Positions 54,569 to 62,533 of a stretch of 64,000 nt of DNA are shown one piece after another; position 1 is the stretch's first letter; each line of letters opens with the position of its first letter. Under the pieces are notes generated by a model, which saw nothing but the letters and a program-made list of their open reading frames with translations, was not told the DNA's origin and did no database searches. Source of the DNA: Rhodobacteraceae bacterium Araon29 (GTDB taxonomy: Bacteria > Pseudomonadota > Alphaproteobacteria > Rhodobacterales > Rhodobacteraceae); assembly GCA_039640505.1 (NCBI GenBank), contig CP046865.1, positions 248,001 through 312,000 on the forward strand. The letters run 5' to 3'. A program made the position numbers and the translations under genes.

Positions 54569-55792
54569 ATGCGTGCAATCGTACTTCTATGCTTGTTCTT
54601 TTTGCCAGCACCTGTGTCAGCGCAGGAGCTGGCAGTCATCACCTCCTTTCCGCCCAGAATGACCGAGGCCTATGCAGACCTCTGGGCGAAGGGACGGCCC
54701 GCGTCTCAAATTCGGGTGCTTCACAAAAACACAGTCGCGGCGATCGATGAGATTGCACGTGGCAATGAGCGTCGCTTCGATATTTTCATGGTGTCATCGC
54801 CGGAAGCATTTGAGCTTTTAGCGCAAAAGGGTGCATTTGCGCCCGAGCGGGTCTGCGGCGACGGACCGACCAGTGTCGAGCCCTTTGCCTTGTCGTCAGT
54901 GGGCTGGACACGCCGAACAGACAGTGAGTTATTCATGCCGGGCGAGTGGAACGATCTGTTGCGCGCGCCGTATCAGGGCAAAATTGCCATGGCCCGCCCG
55001 GCCCGCTCGGGTTCGACGCATATCATGGTCGAGCATCTGTTACAAATACGAGGCTGGGACGAAGGATGGAGCTACATTTTGTCTCTTGCAAGCAATCTGT
55101 CGACCTTGACCGCCCGCAGCTTTGGAGTACCAGATGGTGTGGCACAAAGACGGTTCGAGATCGGGCTCACACTCGATTTCCTAGCGCAGTCCAAGTCCGA
55201 CGTGCTGGAGTTTCGGTACGGACGGCCAGTGATGCTCACGGCGGCGCGCATTGGCATTCTGGCTAATGGGAAGTCGCCTGAAGCCGCTTGCGACTTCGTC
55301 AAGATGGTCCTCTCGCCTGAAGGGCAGCGGCTTCTCCTCCGACCAGAAATTGCCCGTATTCCGATTGATTCCGATGCCCGTAAAGAGGCCCCGGCTTTGC
55401 CGGACAGGGTGCAAGATGCGTTGAGGCTAGAGTGGATCAGTTACGATTCCAGTGTTTCCGCGCGCCGGTATTGGGCGGTGAATACGTTATTTGATGTTAT
55501 GATCACTGAAAGCCTTGCTGAACGGAAGTCGCTTTGGGCCAGGGTCCGAGCGCTTGAAGATCAAGTTGATCCAGCGGCATTGGCTTCGATACGCGCCGAC
55601 TTGATTAGCGCGGTCACCGTGGAGCCACCTTTGATCGCCACGTATGACGCTGGCGACGGGCTTCGCACCACCCATTTGACAGGTATGAGCGAAGCCCAAA
55701 GGCGTGTGGTAGAAGGCTGGCGAAGTGCAAATGCGTCTTTCCTGCAGCGTGCACACGAGCGGCTTCTTGAGCTTGAAAGCCTTGCGAACTAA
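54569..55792 (+). CDS. PgtC-like periplasmic binding protein of an uptake regulatory system
   Basis: This is 407 residues. A Sec signal (MRAIVLLCLFFLPAPVSAQE) is followed by an extracellular-solute-binding family 1 fold: LAVITSFPPRMTEAYADLWA, FDIFMVSSPEAFELLAQKGA, IAMARPARSGSTHIMVEHLL, ARIGILANGKSPEAACDFVK. The length and long C-terminal helical tail fit PgtC, the periplasmic partner of a sensor kinase in phosphoglycerate uptake control, better than a plain transporter protein. The start of a membrane protein overlaps its stop. Confidence 0.7.
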   Translation: MRAIVLLCLFFLPAPVSAQELAVITSFPPRMTEAYADLWAKGRPASQIRVLHKNTVAAIDEIARGNERRFDIFMVSSPEAFELLAQKGAFAPERVCGDGPTSVEPFALSSVGWTRRTDSELFMPGEWNDLLRAPYQGKIAMARPARSGSTHIMVEHLLQIRGWDEGWSYILSLASNLSTLTARSFGVPDGVAQRRFEIGLTLDFLAQSKSDVLEFRYGRPVMLTAARIGILANGKSPEAACDFVKMVLSPEGQRLLLRPEIARIPIDSDARKEAPALPDRVQDALRLEWISYDSSVSARRYWAVNTLFDVMITESLAERKSLWARVRALEDQVDPAALASIRADLISAVTVEPPLIATYDAGDGLRTTHLTGMSEAQRRVVEGWRSANASFLQRAHERLLELESLAN

Positions 55793-55933
55793 TGCTGTCG
55801 TTACAGAACATCTTCCGCACCAAGATATGGACACGGCTGTTCTTGATGATCGTGACAGCCATCCTATTGACTTGGCGACAGCTTGCGCCTCAAAGACTGG
55901 ATCGACTTAGGCAAGCGAGCCAAAGGGGCTAGA
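55793..55933 (+). pseudogene. Truncated N-terminus of a putative sensor kinase (PgtB-like)
   Basis: The ATG overlaps the PgtC-like stop as TAATG. It gives MLSLQNIFRTKIWTRLFLMI and VTAILLTWRQLAPQRLDRLR, one amphipathic lead and one membrane segment, then a TAG after 46 residues. Sensor kinases paired with PgtC start this way. The rest of the gene is gone, so the sensing pair is probably not functional. Confidence 0.5.
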
Positions 55934-56240
55934 CATAGCAGCTTAAATGAGAACCCGGAGCGGTACCAAACCGTGACATGCCCACTGCGAAAGGGACCAT
56001 TATATGTCCTCGCTTAAGACGACCTTGACCAACTATCTTGATCGGTGGCCTTTAGGCAAATCACATGGTCCTTCAAATTGGTAAAGTCGAATGTGAGCCA
56101 ATATGTCTGTCAAATTCTGCCTCACTGTCTAGAATTTGTTTCCAACATCACTTGCCTGAAGTGCCACCTCGCAATATAGTTAACATGTAAAGTAAATTGC
56201 AGCATTGAATTCGCGCTGACCGACAAAGAGAGGACTAAAA
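55934..56240. other. Intergenic region before the flavin monooxygenase
   Basis: These 307 bp contain no convincing gene; a 26-codon frame from 56003 lacks features. The near-palindrome TTAACATGTAAA at 56180 lies 60 bp before the monooxygenase start and could be a regulator site. A weak TnsB-repeat-like string, TGTCAAATTCTGCCTCAC, lies near 56107. Confidence 0.4.
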
Positions 56241-58175
56241 ATGCAATATCATCTCAACGGTTTCAAGCCTGGCAATTATCAAGTGCCGGATGCTGCGCGG
56301 AAGCCTTACCCAATTCCAGAAATTGAGGATTTGCCCGAGGATGTAGACGTATTGATTGTAGGTACAGGTCCTGCAGGCCTCACAATGTCGCGGCAAATGG
56401 CGGAATTTTCTGATATCAAAACGTGCATCGTAGACATGGCGCCTGGTCCATTGCTTTTTGGACGCGCCGACGGAATTTCCTGCCGTACGATTGAGATCAT
56501 GGAGGCCTTCAATAGTAGTGAGATGGTCGTGAAAGAGACCTACCAGCTCAAACAGAATACGTTCTGGGAACCCGATCCTTCCAATCTTTCCCATATTCGG
56601 CGCAAAGAGAAAATTTCAGATGCTCGCGCCGGCCTGTCCGAATTCACGCATGGCATTGTGAATCAGGCGCGGCTGCATGAACTTCTAATTTCTGGAATGG
56701 AGAATTCCGTTGCAAATTTGCGACCGCATTACAGCCGAGAATTCGTTGAATTAGAAATTGACGAGTGCCTAACACAGAACCTCAATGCGCATCCTATAAC
56801 AGTGACTTTCAAACGCACTGACAAAGCCGGAAACGGCAAAATTGAAACCATCAAATCCCGTTTTATTGTTGGGTGTGACGGTGGACGCAGTCTTGTCCGG
56901 AAGAATCTTGGTATCACGCTAGAAGGGGATTCTGCCAACAAGGCCTGGGGCGTTATGGACATCCTTTTAAATACGGATTTCCCGGACATCCGTGTCAAAA
57001 GCTTCATTCAGTCGCAAGATCACGGCGCGGTTATGACGATTCCACGCGAAGGTGGATACTTGATCAGATTCTATGTTGAGATGGACAGCATCGAAAAAGA
57101 CAAACGCGCCACAGAAATTGACGTGACTGAACATGACCTGATTGCTAAGGCTCAAAAGATTTTCCATCCATATACGCTCGACGTGAAAGAGGTCGCGTGG
57201 TGGTCGATCTACTCTGTAGGCCAGCGTCTTGCTGACCGGTTCGACAATCGACCAGCGGATAGCAGCGATGAAATCATCCCCCGTGCCTTTGTTGCAGGCG
57301 ATGCTTGCCACACCCACAGCCCCAAGGGCGGCTGGGGACTGAACACATCGCTGCCTGACACATTCAACCTCGGCTGGAAAATGGCAGCGGTCTTGCAGGG
57401 CCGTAGTGATCCAAAGCTGCTTGCAACATACAGCACTGAGCGACGGAAAGTTGCAAATCAGCTGATCAACGCCGACCGTGAATTGTCAAAACTAGTGGCA
57501 ACGCGTCCAACGGCGGACGACACATCCGAACAGGCCCGGATTGACACTGCCGAGATCGAAGCTTTCATGAAACGTCAAAGTGGGTTTGTAGCAGGCACTT
57601 CGATTGAATATTTTCCGTCCTACATTTGTACCGGCCAGGATAACCAAGGTTTGGCAATGGGGTTCAGTATCGGACAGCGTTTCTTTTCGGCCGAAGTCAC
57701 CCGCATTTGTGATGGACGCAGCCAACACCTAGGACATTTGGTAAAGGCTAATGGACGTTGGCGAGTATTTCTGTTCGCAGGATCAGAGAACCCAACAGAC
57801 GCCAGTTCGGCTGCCCATCAGTTCCTCGATTTTATTGCATCCTCACCTTTTTCGCCGGGTCTGAAATATACCCCAGTGGGTGCGGATCCAGATTCAGTGA
57901 TCGACACCTACGGTGTATTCCAACAACAGGATCTCTCTATGTCAGATATGCACCCTTATCTCTGGCCTGCTAAAGGCAAGTATGGGCTGCACGACTATGA
58001 GAAAGTGTTTCATAGTCAGGCAAACAACGACATTTATGATTTACGCAATATTGATCGAGAACAGGGTTGTATTGTGGTTGTGCGCCCGGACCAGCATGTG
58101 GCGAACATACTGCCTGTCACAGCGCATGAAGAGTTGACGGCTTTTTTTGATTACTTCATGATTGAACAGCGCTGA
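56241..58175 (+). CDS. mobA: FAD-dependent 3-hydroxybenzoate 4-monooxygenase-like aromatic hydroxylase
   Basis: This is 644 residues. It begins MQYHLNGFKPGNYQVPDAAR, then the FAD-binding VDVLIVGTGPAGLTMSRQMA. It has GRADGISCRTIEIMEAF, GCDGGRSLVRKNLG, PREGGYLIRFYVEMDSIEKD and AFVAGDACHTHSPKGGWGLN, followed by a C-terminal thioredoxin-like domain. This is the phenol hydroxylase / MobA layout and length, and the N-terminus recalls MobA from Comamonas. The Gly-Gln-Gly-Met-Asn of MobA is GWGLN here, so the substrate may differ. AGAGAGGA precedes the ATG. Confidence 0.8.
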   Translation: MQYHLNGFKPGNYQVPDAARKPYPIPEIEDLPEDVDVLIVGTGPAGLTMSRQMAEFSDIKTCIVDMAPGPLLFGRADGISCRTIEIMEAFNSSEMVVKETYQLKQNTFWEPDPSNLSHIRRKEKISDARAGLSEFTHGIVNQARLHELLISGMENSVANLRPHYSREFVELEIDECLTQNLNAHPITVTFKRTDKAGNGKIETIKSRFIVGCDGGRSLVRKNLGITLEGDSANKAWGVMDILLNTDFPDIRVKSFIQSQDHGAVMTIPREGGYLIRFYVEMDSIEKDKRATEIDVTEHDLIAKAQKIFHPYTLDVKEVAWWSIYSVGQRLADRFDNRPADSSDEIIPRAFVAGDACHTHSPKGGWGLNTSLPDTFNLGWKMAAVLQGRSDPKLLATYSTERRKVANQLINADRELSKLVATRPTADDTSEQARIDTAEIEAFMKRQSGFVAGTSIEYFPSYICTGQDNQGLAMGFSIGQRFFSAEVTRICDGRSQHLGHLVKANGRWRVFLFAGSENPTDASSAAHQFLDFIASSPFSPGLKYTPVGADPDSVIDTYGVFQQQDLSMSDMHPYLWPAKGKYGLHDYEKVFHSQANNDIYDLRNIDREQGCIVVVRPDQHVANILPVTAHEELTAFFDYFMIEQR

Positions 58176-58221
58176 AATAAACTAGGCGAGTGGCCCGGTA
58201 TTCGCCTCTCTGATTTGAATT

Positions 58222-58998
58222 TTACTTGAACCGCTTCGCTGCGTCTGCCGCCGAAGCCCGCATGTTTTTAGCAAAAAGCGTAACATCGATTTCGGTTGCG
58301 ATAAAAGTCGCTCCCAAATCACGACATTGGGCTTGTAGTTCCTGATCAAGAGTTAAGATGCCTGCCGCCTTTCCCCCCTCAACGATCCGCTTCGTAGCCT
58401 CTAACACGGCGGTCTTAACCTCGATTTGCCCTGGTTTGCCAATGAAGCCCATGTCAGCTGCCAGATCAGACGGACCGATGAATACACCGTCCAAACCGTC
58501 GACTGCCAGAATATCATCCAGTGCCGCCATGCCCTTTTGGTTCTCAACTTGTGCCAACAAGCAGATTTCTTCCCGTGCGGTCGTCAAGTAGTCGCCAATT
58601 GCAGCAAAATCTGAGGCGCGGGCCAGTGCAGATCCGACACCGCGCACCCCATGCGGCGGATATGTCACTGCATCGACCAATTCTTGGGCCTGCGCGCCGC
58701 TTTCGACCATCGGGATCAGAAGTGATTGAGCACCAGCATCTAGCAACTGTTTGATGATCCAAGTTTCGCCTATCGGAGGCCGCACCATGGCATGGCTGCC
58801 ACGCGCGCCGATGACCTGAAGCTGAGCCGTAATAGATCGCAGATCGTTAGGCGCGTGTTCGCCGTCGATCAACAGCCAATCAAATCCGGCACCGGCACTG
58901 ATCTCAGCGATGTAAGGATCAGCCAACCCTAACCAACATCCCAGTTGCAGTTGCCCCTTTGTGATCGCAGCCTTGAATGGATTATGTGGCACTGGCAT
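58222..58998 (-). CDS. hpaI: HpcH/HpaI-family class II aldolase (4-hydroxy-2-oxoheptanedioate aldolase-like)
   Basis: This is 258 residues: GCWLGLADPYIAEISAGAGF, DWLLIDGEHAPNDLRSI, LIPMVESGAQAQELV, PPHGVRGVGSALARASDFAA, LLAQVENQKGMAALDDI and DGVFIGPSDLAADMGF. The metal-binding Glu and Asp positions of HpaI are kept. It cleaves 4-hydroxy-2-oxoacids to pyruvate and an aldehyde at the end of meta-cleavage pathways. It is followed upstream by a broken hpaH-type gene on the same strand. Confidence 0.9.
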   Translation of the reverse strand: MPVPHNPFKAAITKGQLQLGCWLGLADPYIAEISAGAGFDWLLIDGEHAPNDLRSITAQLQVIGARGSHAMVRPPIGETWIIKQLLDAGAQSLLIPMVESGAQAQELVDAVTYPPHGVRGVGSALARASDFAAIGDYLTTAREEICLLAQVENQKGMAALDDILAVDGLDGVFIGPSDLAADMGFIGKPGQIEVKTAVLEATKRIVEGGKAAGILTLDQELQAQCRDLGATFIATEIDVTLFAKNMRASAADAAKRFK

Positions 58999-59009
58999 AG
59001 GAGACCCTC

Positions 59010-59265
59010 TTAGGCAAAGCTGATATCAACGGACCCGAAGGAGCCAAAATCAGCAGAAATCTTTGACCCCGACGGGCATTCAACCGGTCGAATAAAACTA
59101 CCGGACAAAATGATTTGACCGGGTTCAATGCTTTGCCCGTATTGGGCCATACGGCGGGCCAACCAGACGACGCTTTCAACAGGATCGTTTAGAACACCGG
59201 CCCCTAGGCCCGTTTCTTCTACCTCTTCATTGCGGAAAGTGATCGCACCTACCCATCGATGGACC
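59010..59265 (-). pseudogene. hpaH: 2-oxo-hepta-3-ene-1,7-dioate hydratase (HpaH-like) C-terminal fragment
   Basis: It reads RWVGAITFRNEEVEETGLGA, GVLNDPVESVVWLARRMAQY and IEPGQIILSGSFIRPVECPS, the C-terminal third of the HpaH/MhpD hydratase family. The N-terminal two thirds are missing, because an IS3-family remnant abuts it near 59270. With hpaI it was part of a homoprotocatechuate-type pathway; that step is now lost here. Confidence 0.85.
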
Positions 59266-59297
59266 TGTCCCGCTTTAGTGCCGCTCCGAGTTCTCAC

Positions 59298-59433
59298 TTA
59301 AGCGGCTATCCGTTCGAAAGCCAAGGGGCTTTTCCAGCCTAATGCAGAATGTCTGTGGCATGGGTTATAAAAGCCATTGATATATTCGAAGATAGCCAGT
59401 TCAGCAGCACGGCGTGTGTGCCATGTAGATATG
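59298..59433 (-). pseudogene. IS3-family transposase (orfB) C-terminal remnant
   Basis: The minus strand reads ISTWHTRRAAELAIFEYING and FYNPCHRHSALGWKSPLAFE, ending in a stop at 59298. This is the conserved C-terminus of IS3-group orfB integrases. The rest has been replaced by the IS481 element to its right. Confidence 0.85.
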
Positions 59434-59435
59434 CC

Positions 59436-60412
59436 GTTACTCGCGGGACATTTCCTTTAACCTCCCAGTTTTGGGAAGAAGGAGATGTTCATGAACAAGG
59501 ATCAACGCGAGATTGAACGCAAATTGCGCATACTGCGGTACGCTGAAGAGATTGGGCATGTTGCCAAAGCCTGCCGGTATTTCGGCATATGTCGTTCCAG
59601 CTTCTACCGCTGGCGACAGGCTTACGCTGAGCGCGGCGAAGCTGGACTGGTCAATGCTCCTCCTATCCCCAAATGGCACGCAAACAGAACGCCTCCGGAA
59701 CGCGAGGAAAAGGTGATATATCTTCGTCGCAAATACCACCTCGGTCCCATGCGGATCGTTTGGTATCTTGAGCGTTATCACGACATTAAAATATCTGATG
59801 CAACCGTCTCACGCATTTTGCGCCGCCATGGCCTGAACCGCCTTCCGCGTGGCACCCGCACTCGAAAGTTACACACAAAGCGCTATCAGAAACAGGTTTC
59901 AGGGCACCACATCCAGATGGACGTCAAGTTCCTGACTTTCAAAGGCAAACAGGGAGAGAAGGTTCGCCGCTTCCAATGCACCGCAATCGATGATGCTACA
60001 CGTGTGCGTGCTCTGAAAGTCTATGAAAAGCACACGCAGGCCAACGCCATAGACTTCGTGAACCACATTATCGAGAAGTTCCCATTTCGGATCCGCGAGA
60101 TCAGGACGGATAACGGCCATGAATTCCAAGCAAAATTCCACTGGCATGTCGAGGATCTGGGAATACGCAACGCCTACATCCGACGGGCAACACCCCAGTT
60201 AAACGGGAAAGTCGAGCGTTCACACAGATCTGACCAGCAGGAATTCTACCAGCTTCTCAGTTACAAAGGCGACGTCGATCTCGAAGCAAGATTGGGTGAA
60301 TGGGAAAGGTTTTACAACTTCCACAGGCCACACGGCGCCCACAATGGAAAAACGCCTTACGAAGCACTCAGAGAAAAGCTATAATCAATAGGCGAAATGT
60401 CCCACAGGTAAC
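59436..60412 (+). mobile_element. IS481-family insertion sequence (977 bp)
   Basis: It is bounded by imperfect inverted ends: the left is GTTACTCGCGGGACATTT and the complement of the right is GTTACCTGTGGGACATTT. It contains one full-length transposase and appears complete. Confidence 0.8.
59485..60384 (+). CDS. IS481-family DDE transposase
   Basis: This is 299 residues: an N-terminal helix-turn-helix (CRYFGICRSSFYRWRQAYAE), then an rve core with HIQMDVKFL (Asp), REIRTDNGHEF (Asp) and LNGKVERSHRSDQQEF (Glu), and the closing YNFHRPHGAHNGKTPYEAL. All three catalytic acids are present, so the enzyme should be active. Confidence 0.93.
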   Translation: MFMNKDQREIERKLRILRYAEEIGHVAKACRYFGICRSSFYRWRQAYAERGEAGLVNAPPIPKWHANRTPPEREEKVIYLRRKYHLGPMRIVWYLERYHDIKISDATVSRILRRHGLNRLPRGTRTRKLHTKRYQKQVSGHHIQMDVKFLTFKGKQGEKVRRFQCTAIDDATRVRALKVYEKHTQANAIDFVNHIIEKFPFRIREIRTDNGHEFQAKFHWHVEDLGIRNAYIRRATPQLNGKVERSHRSDQQEFYQLLSYKGDVDLEARLGEWERFYNFHRPHGAHNGKTPYEALREKL

Positions 60413-60439
60413 CGCACCTTACAGCTCAGTGAAACACAC

Positions 60440-60470
60440 TTGACAGAAAAGAAAAATTCTTTACTATTAT
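60440..60470 (+). promoter_or_regulatory. Sigma-70-type promoter of the RpiR gene
   Basis: TTGACA at 60440-60445 is followed after 16 nt by TACTAT (60462-60467), with TATTAT overlapping at 60465-60470. It lies about 20 bp before the ribosome site AAAGGAA of the RpiR gene and just outside the IS481 end. Confidence 0.65.
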
Positions 60471-60490
60471 AGAAAGAAAGGAATCATTCT

Positions 60491-61339
60491 ATGTCATCAG
60501 ATTTTCTTGCTCGCCTTACACAGTCCGCTGACCGCATGACCGCAACTGACCAAAAAATGGTTGCTGCCCTGTTGGATAGGCGGGAAGAGTTGGTTTTCCT
60601 TTCGGGCCCACAGCTGGCTGAGCATATCGATGTTCACGGTGCAGCTCCAACGCGGTTAGCGCAAAAACTTGGGTACAAAGGCTTTCCAGAGCTGCGTAAA
60701 GTTCTCCAGGAGGATATGCTGAACGCGCAGGATGCAGCGCTTCGCATGCGTCGCACCGTTGATTCTGATGCAAAGGGAAATCACCTCACCAGCCTGATCG
60801 CATCCGAGGTTGCGGCTCTGCAAAACCTCGATAGCCTGATCTTGCAGCCTGCGATTGATCAGGCGGCCGACGCAATTTTTGCAGCCAGAAAGGTTTTCAT
60901 CTTTGCACAGGGTCACGCACAGTCCTTATCTCATTTCCTGTCCCGACGGTTGGACCGGTTCGGCATGACGACTGTCTTGCTTTCTGGACGTGGACGCGAT
61001 GTGGCGGAACGCATGGTCGGAATGAGCGATAAAGATGTTGTTGTCGTCCTCGCGTTTCGTAAGCAACCGTCCACTTACGCGCCGACGATGCAGCATGTCC
61101 GCAATACCGGGGCCACGTCCATTCTTGTTTCTGATTTGGCGGGTCTCATCATGACCCCCGAACCGGACCTAACACTTGCAGCGCCACGCGGGCGTTCGGG
61201 TGATGAATTCCAGACCCCGACAGTGCCGTTGGTTATCGTTAGTGCTATTTTATTGACCTTGGCCGCGCGTCATGAGGAGAAGACCATCGGGGCTCTGGAG
61301 AAACTGTCGTCACTTTTTGACGGCTTCGATAAACCTTGA
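60491..61339 (+). CDS. MurR/RpiR-family transcriptional regulator
   Basis: This is 282 residues. The N-terminal HTH has AATDQKMVAALLDRREELVF-like spacing (TATDQKMVAALLDRREELVF), then LAEHIDVHGAAPTRLAQKLG and YKGFPELRKVLQED. A SIS domain follows (AARKVFIFAQGHAQSLSHFL, DVVVVLAFRKQPSTYA). It usually senses sugar phosphates or related small molecules. It precedes an ABC importer on the same strand by 10 bp and probably controls it. Confidence 0.9.
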   Translation: MSSDFLARLTQSADRMTATDQKMVAALLDRREELVFLSGPQLAEHIDVHGAAPTRLAQKLGYKGFPELRKVLQEDMLNAQDAALRMRRTVDSDAKGNHLTSLIASEVAALQNLDSLILQPAIDQAADAIFAARKVFIFAQGHAQSLSHFLSRRLDRFGMTTVLLSGRGRDVAERMVGMSDKDVVVVLAFRKQPSTYAPTMQHVRNTGATSILVSDLAGLIMTPEPDLTLAAPRGRSGDEFQTPTVPLVIVSAILLTLAARHEEKTIGALEKLSSLFDGFDKP

Positions 61340-61349
61340 GGAGGAAAAA

Positions 61350-62471
61350 TTGAAACATTCCATTACTGGTGTCTTGCTAGGTGCCATGCTTATGACAACA
61401 GCGCCCGCTATGGCGCAAGATCTCGATACGATGACTCCATTTGAGCTGTACGAGGTTGCTAAGACTGAAGGCAGCATCACCGTGTTTTCTTTGTCCAGCC
61501 GGATCGCGCGGATCGAAACGGCTTTTGAAGAAAAGTACCCGGGCATCGACCTGATTGGGCTCGATATTAACTCGACGCGCCAAATTGCACGGCTTGAGGC
61601 GGAACAGCGGGCAGGCATTTTTGCTGTCGACGTGCTGTATTTGTCCGAGGCCCCCGTGGTTCTTCGCGATTTACTGCCCGAGGGTATGGTTACAAAATAT
61701 GTTCCGCCACGCATTGTAGGTGACGTACCCCCGCAACTACAAGCTGATCTTATGACGCATCGTTTGTCGACCCGGGCGCTGATGTATAACGAAGCGGCCT
61801 ATCCCGATGGTTCACCAATCGCAAACTTGTGGCAACTGACGACTGATGACTGGCGCGGCAAGGTCCTGATCGAAGACCCGAGCCAGCGCGGTGAAGCTCT
61901 TGACCTTCTGACCGAGATTGCACTGCGCAGCAACGAGATGGCCAAAGCGTATGAGGCGCAATTCGGCACCCCAATCACGGTCGATGACGACCTTGAGGGA
62001 GCAGGCGAACAATTCATCCGCGATCTGTTCAACAATGATCTGGTGATGGTTAGCAGTAGTTCAACCTTGCGCTCTGCAGTTGGTGACATCGATGCATCGG
62101 ACCCGTCCGTAGGCTGGACCACATATTCTGCGGCACGTAATAATGCCGAGGAAGGCTGGGCGTTGCAAATCTCGAACGAGACTGTGCCGTCGGCAGGTAT
62201 CTTGTTTCCGGCGGTTCTAACGATCGCCAAAAATGCCCCAAATCCTGCCGCTGCGCGCTTGCTGATAGACTTTATGATGGGCGACGACACGCCGACAGGT
62301 GGTCCGGGCTTCGAGCCATTCTATGTACAGGGTGATTATGCTGCACGTCGCACGATTGAAGATCACCCGGATGCGGTGCCGCTTAGCGATCTGAATCTGT
62401 GGACTATGGATCCTGCTGCGACGGGTGCCGCCCGTGCGCGCGTCCTCGATCTCATCATCATGCTCCAGTAA
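61350..62471 (+). CDS. ABC transporter substrate-binding protein (family 1, iron/thiamine type)
   Basis: This is 373 residues from the TTG at 61350, chosen because GAGGAGG lies 5-6 bp upstream and a Sec signal follows directly (KHSITGVLLGAMLMTTAPAM, then AQ). The mature part has ITVFSLSSRIARIETAFEEK, YPGIDLIGLDINSTRQIARL, VDVLYLSEAPVVLRDLLPEG and WRGKVLIEDPSQRGEALDLL, the FbpA/AfuA/ThiB fold. The substrate could be a metal, a phosphonate or an organic acid. Confidence 0.85.
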   Translation: MKHSITGVLLGAMLMTTAPAMAQDLDTMTPFELYEVAKTEGSITVFSLSSRIARIETAFEEKYPGIDLIGLDINSTRQIARLEAEQRAGIFAVDVLYLSEAPVVLRDLLPEGMVTKYVPPRIVGDVPPQLQADLMTHRLSTRALMYNEAAYPDGSPIANLWQLTTDDWRGKVLIEDPSQRGEALDLLTEIALRSNEMAKAYEAQFGTPITVDDDLEGAGEQFIRDLFNNDLVMVSSSSTLRSAVGDIDASDPSVGWTTYSAARNNAEEGWALQISNETVPSAGILFPAVLTIAKNAPNPAAARLLIDFMMGDDTPTGGPGFEPFYVQGDYAARRTIEDHPDAVPLSDLNLWTMDPAATGAARARVLDLIIMLQ

Positions 62472-62533
62472 CTGCGCAAAGACAGGTGTCCGGCCTGGTC
62501 CGGACACCTAAACCGCCTCAAAGGACTTGTAAA

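Noticed and set aside
56030-56130. A fourth, degenerate transposon end (TGTCTGTCAAATTCTGCCTC near 56103 and inverted-like strings before it)
   Set aside because: The match to the repeat core is short, spacing is wrong and no CCAAA or ACA/TGT junction accompanies it.
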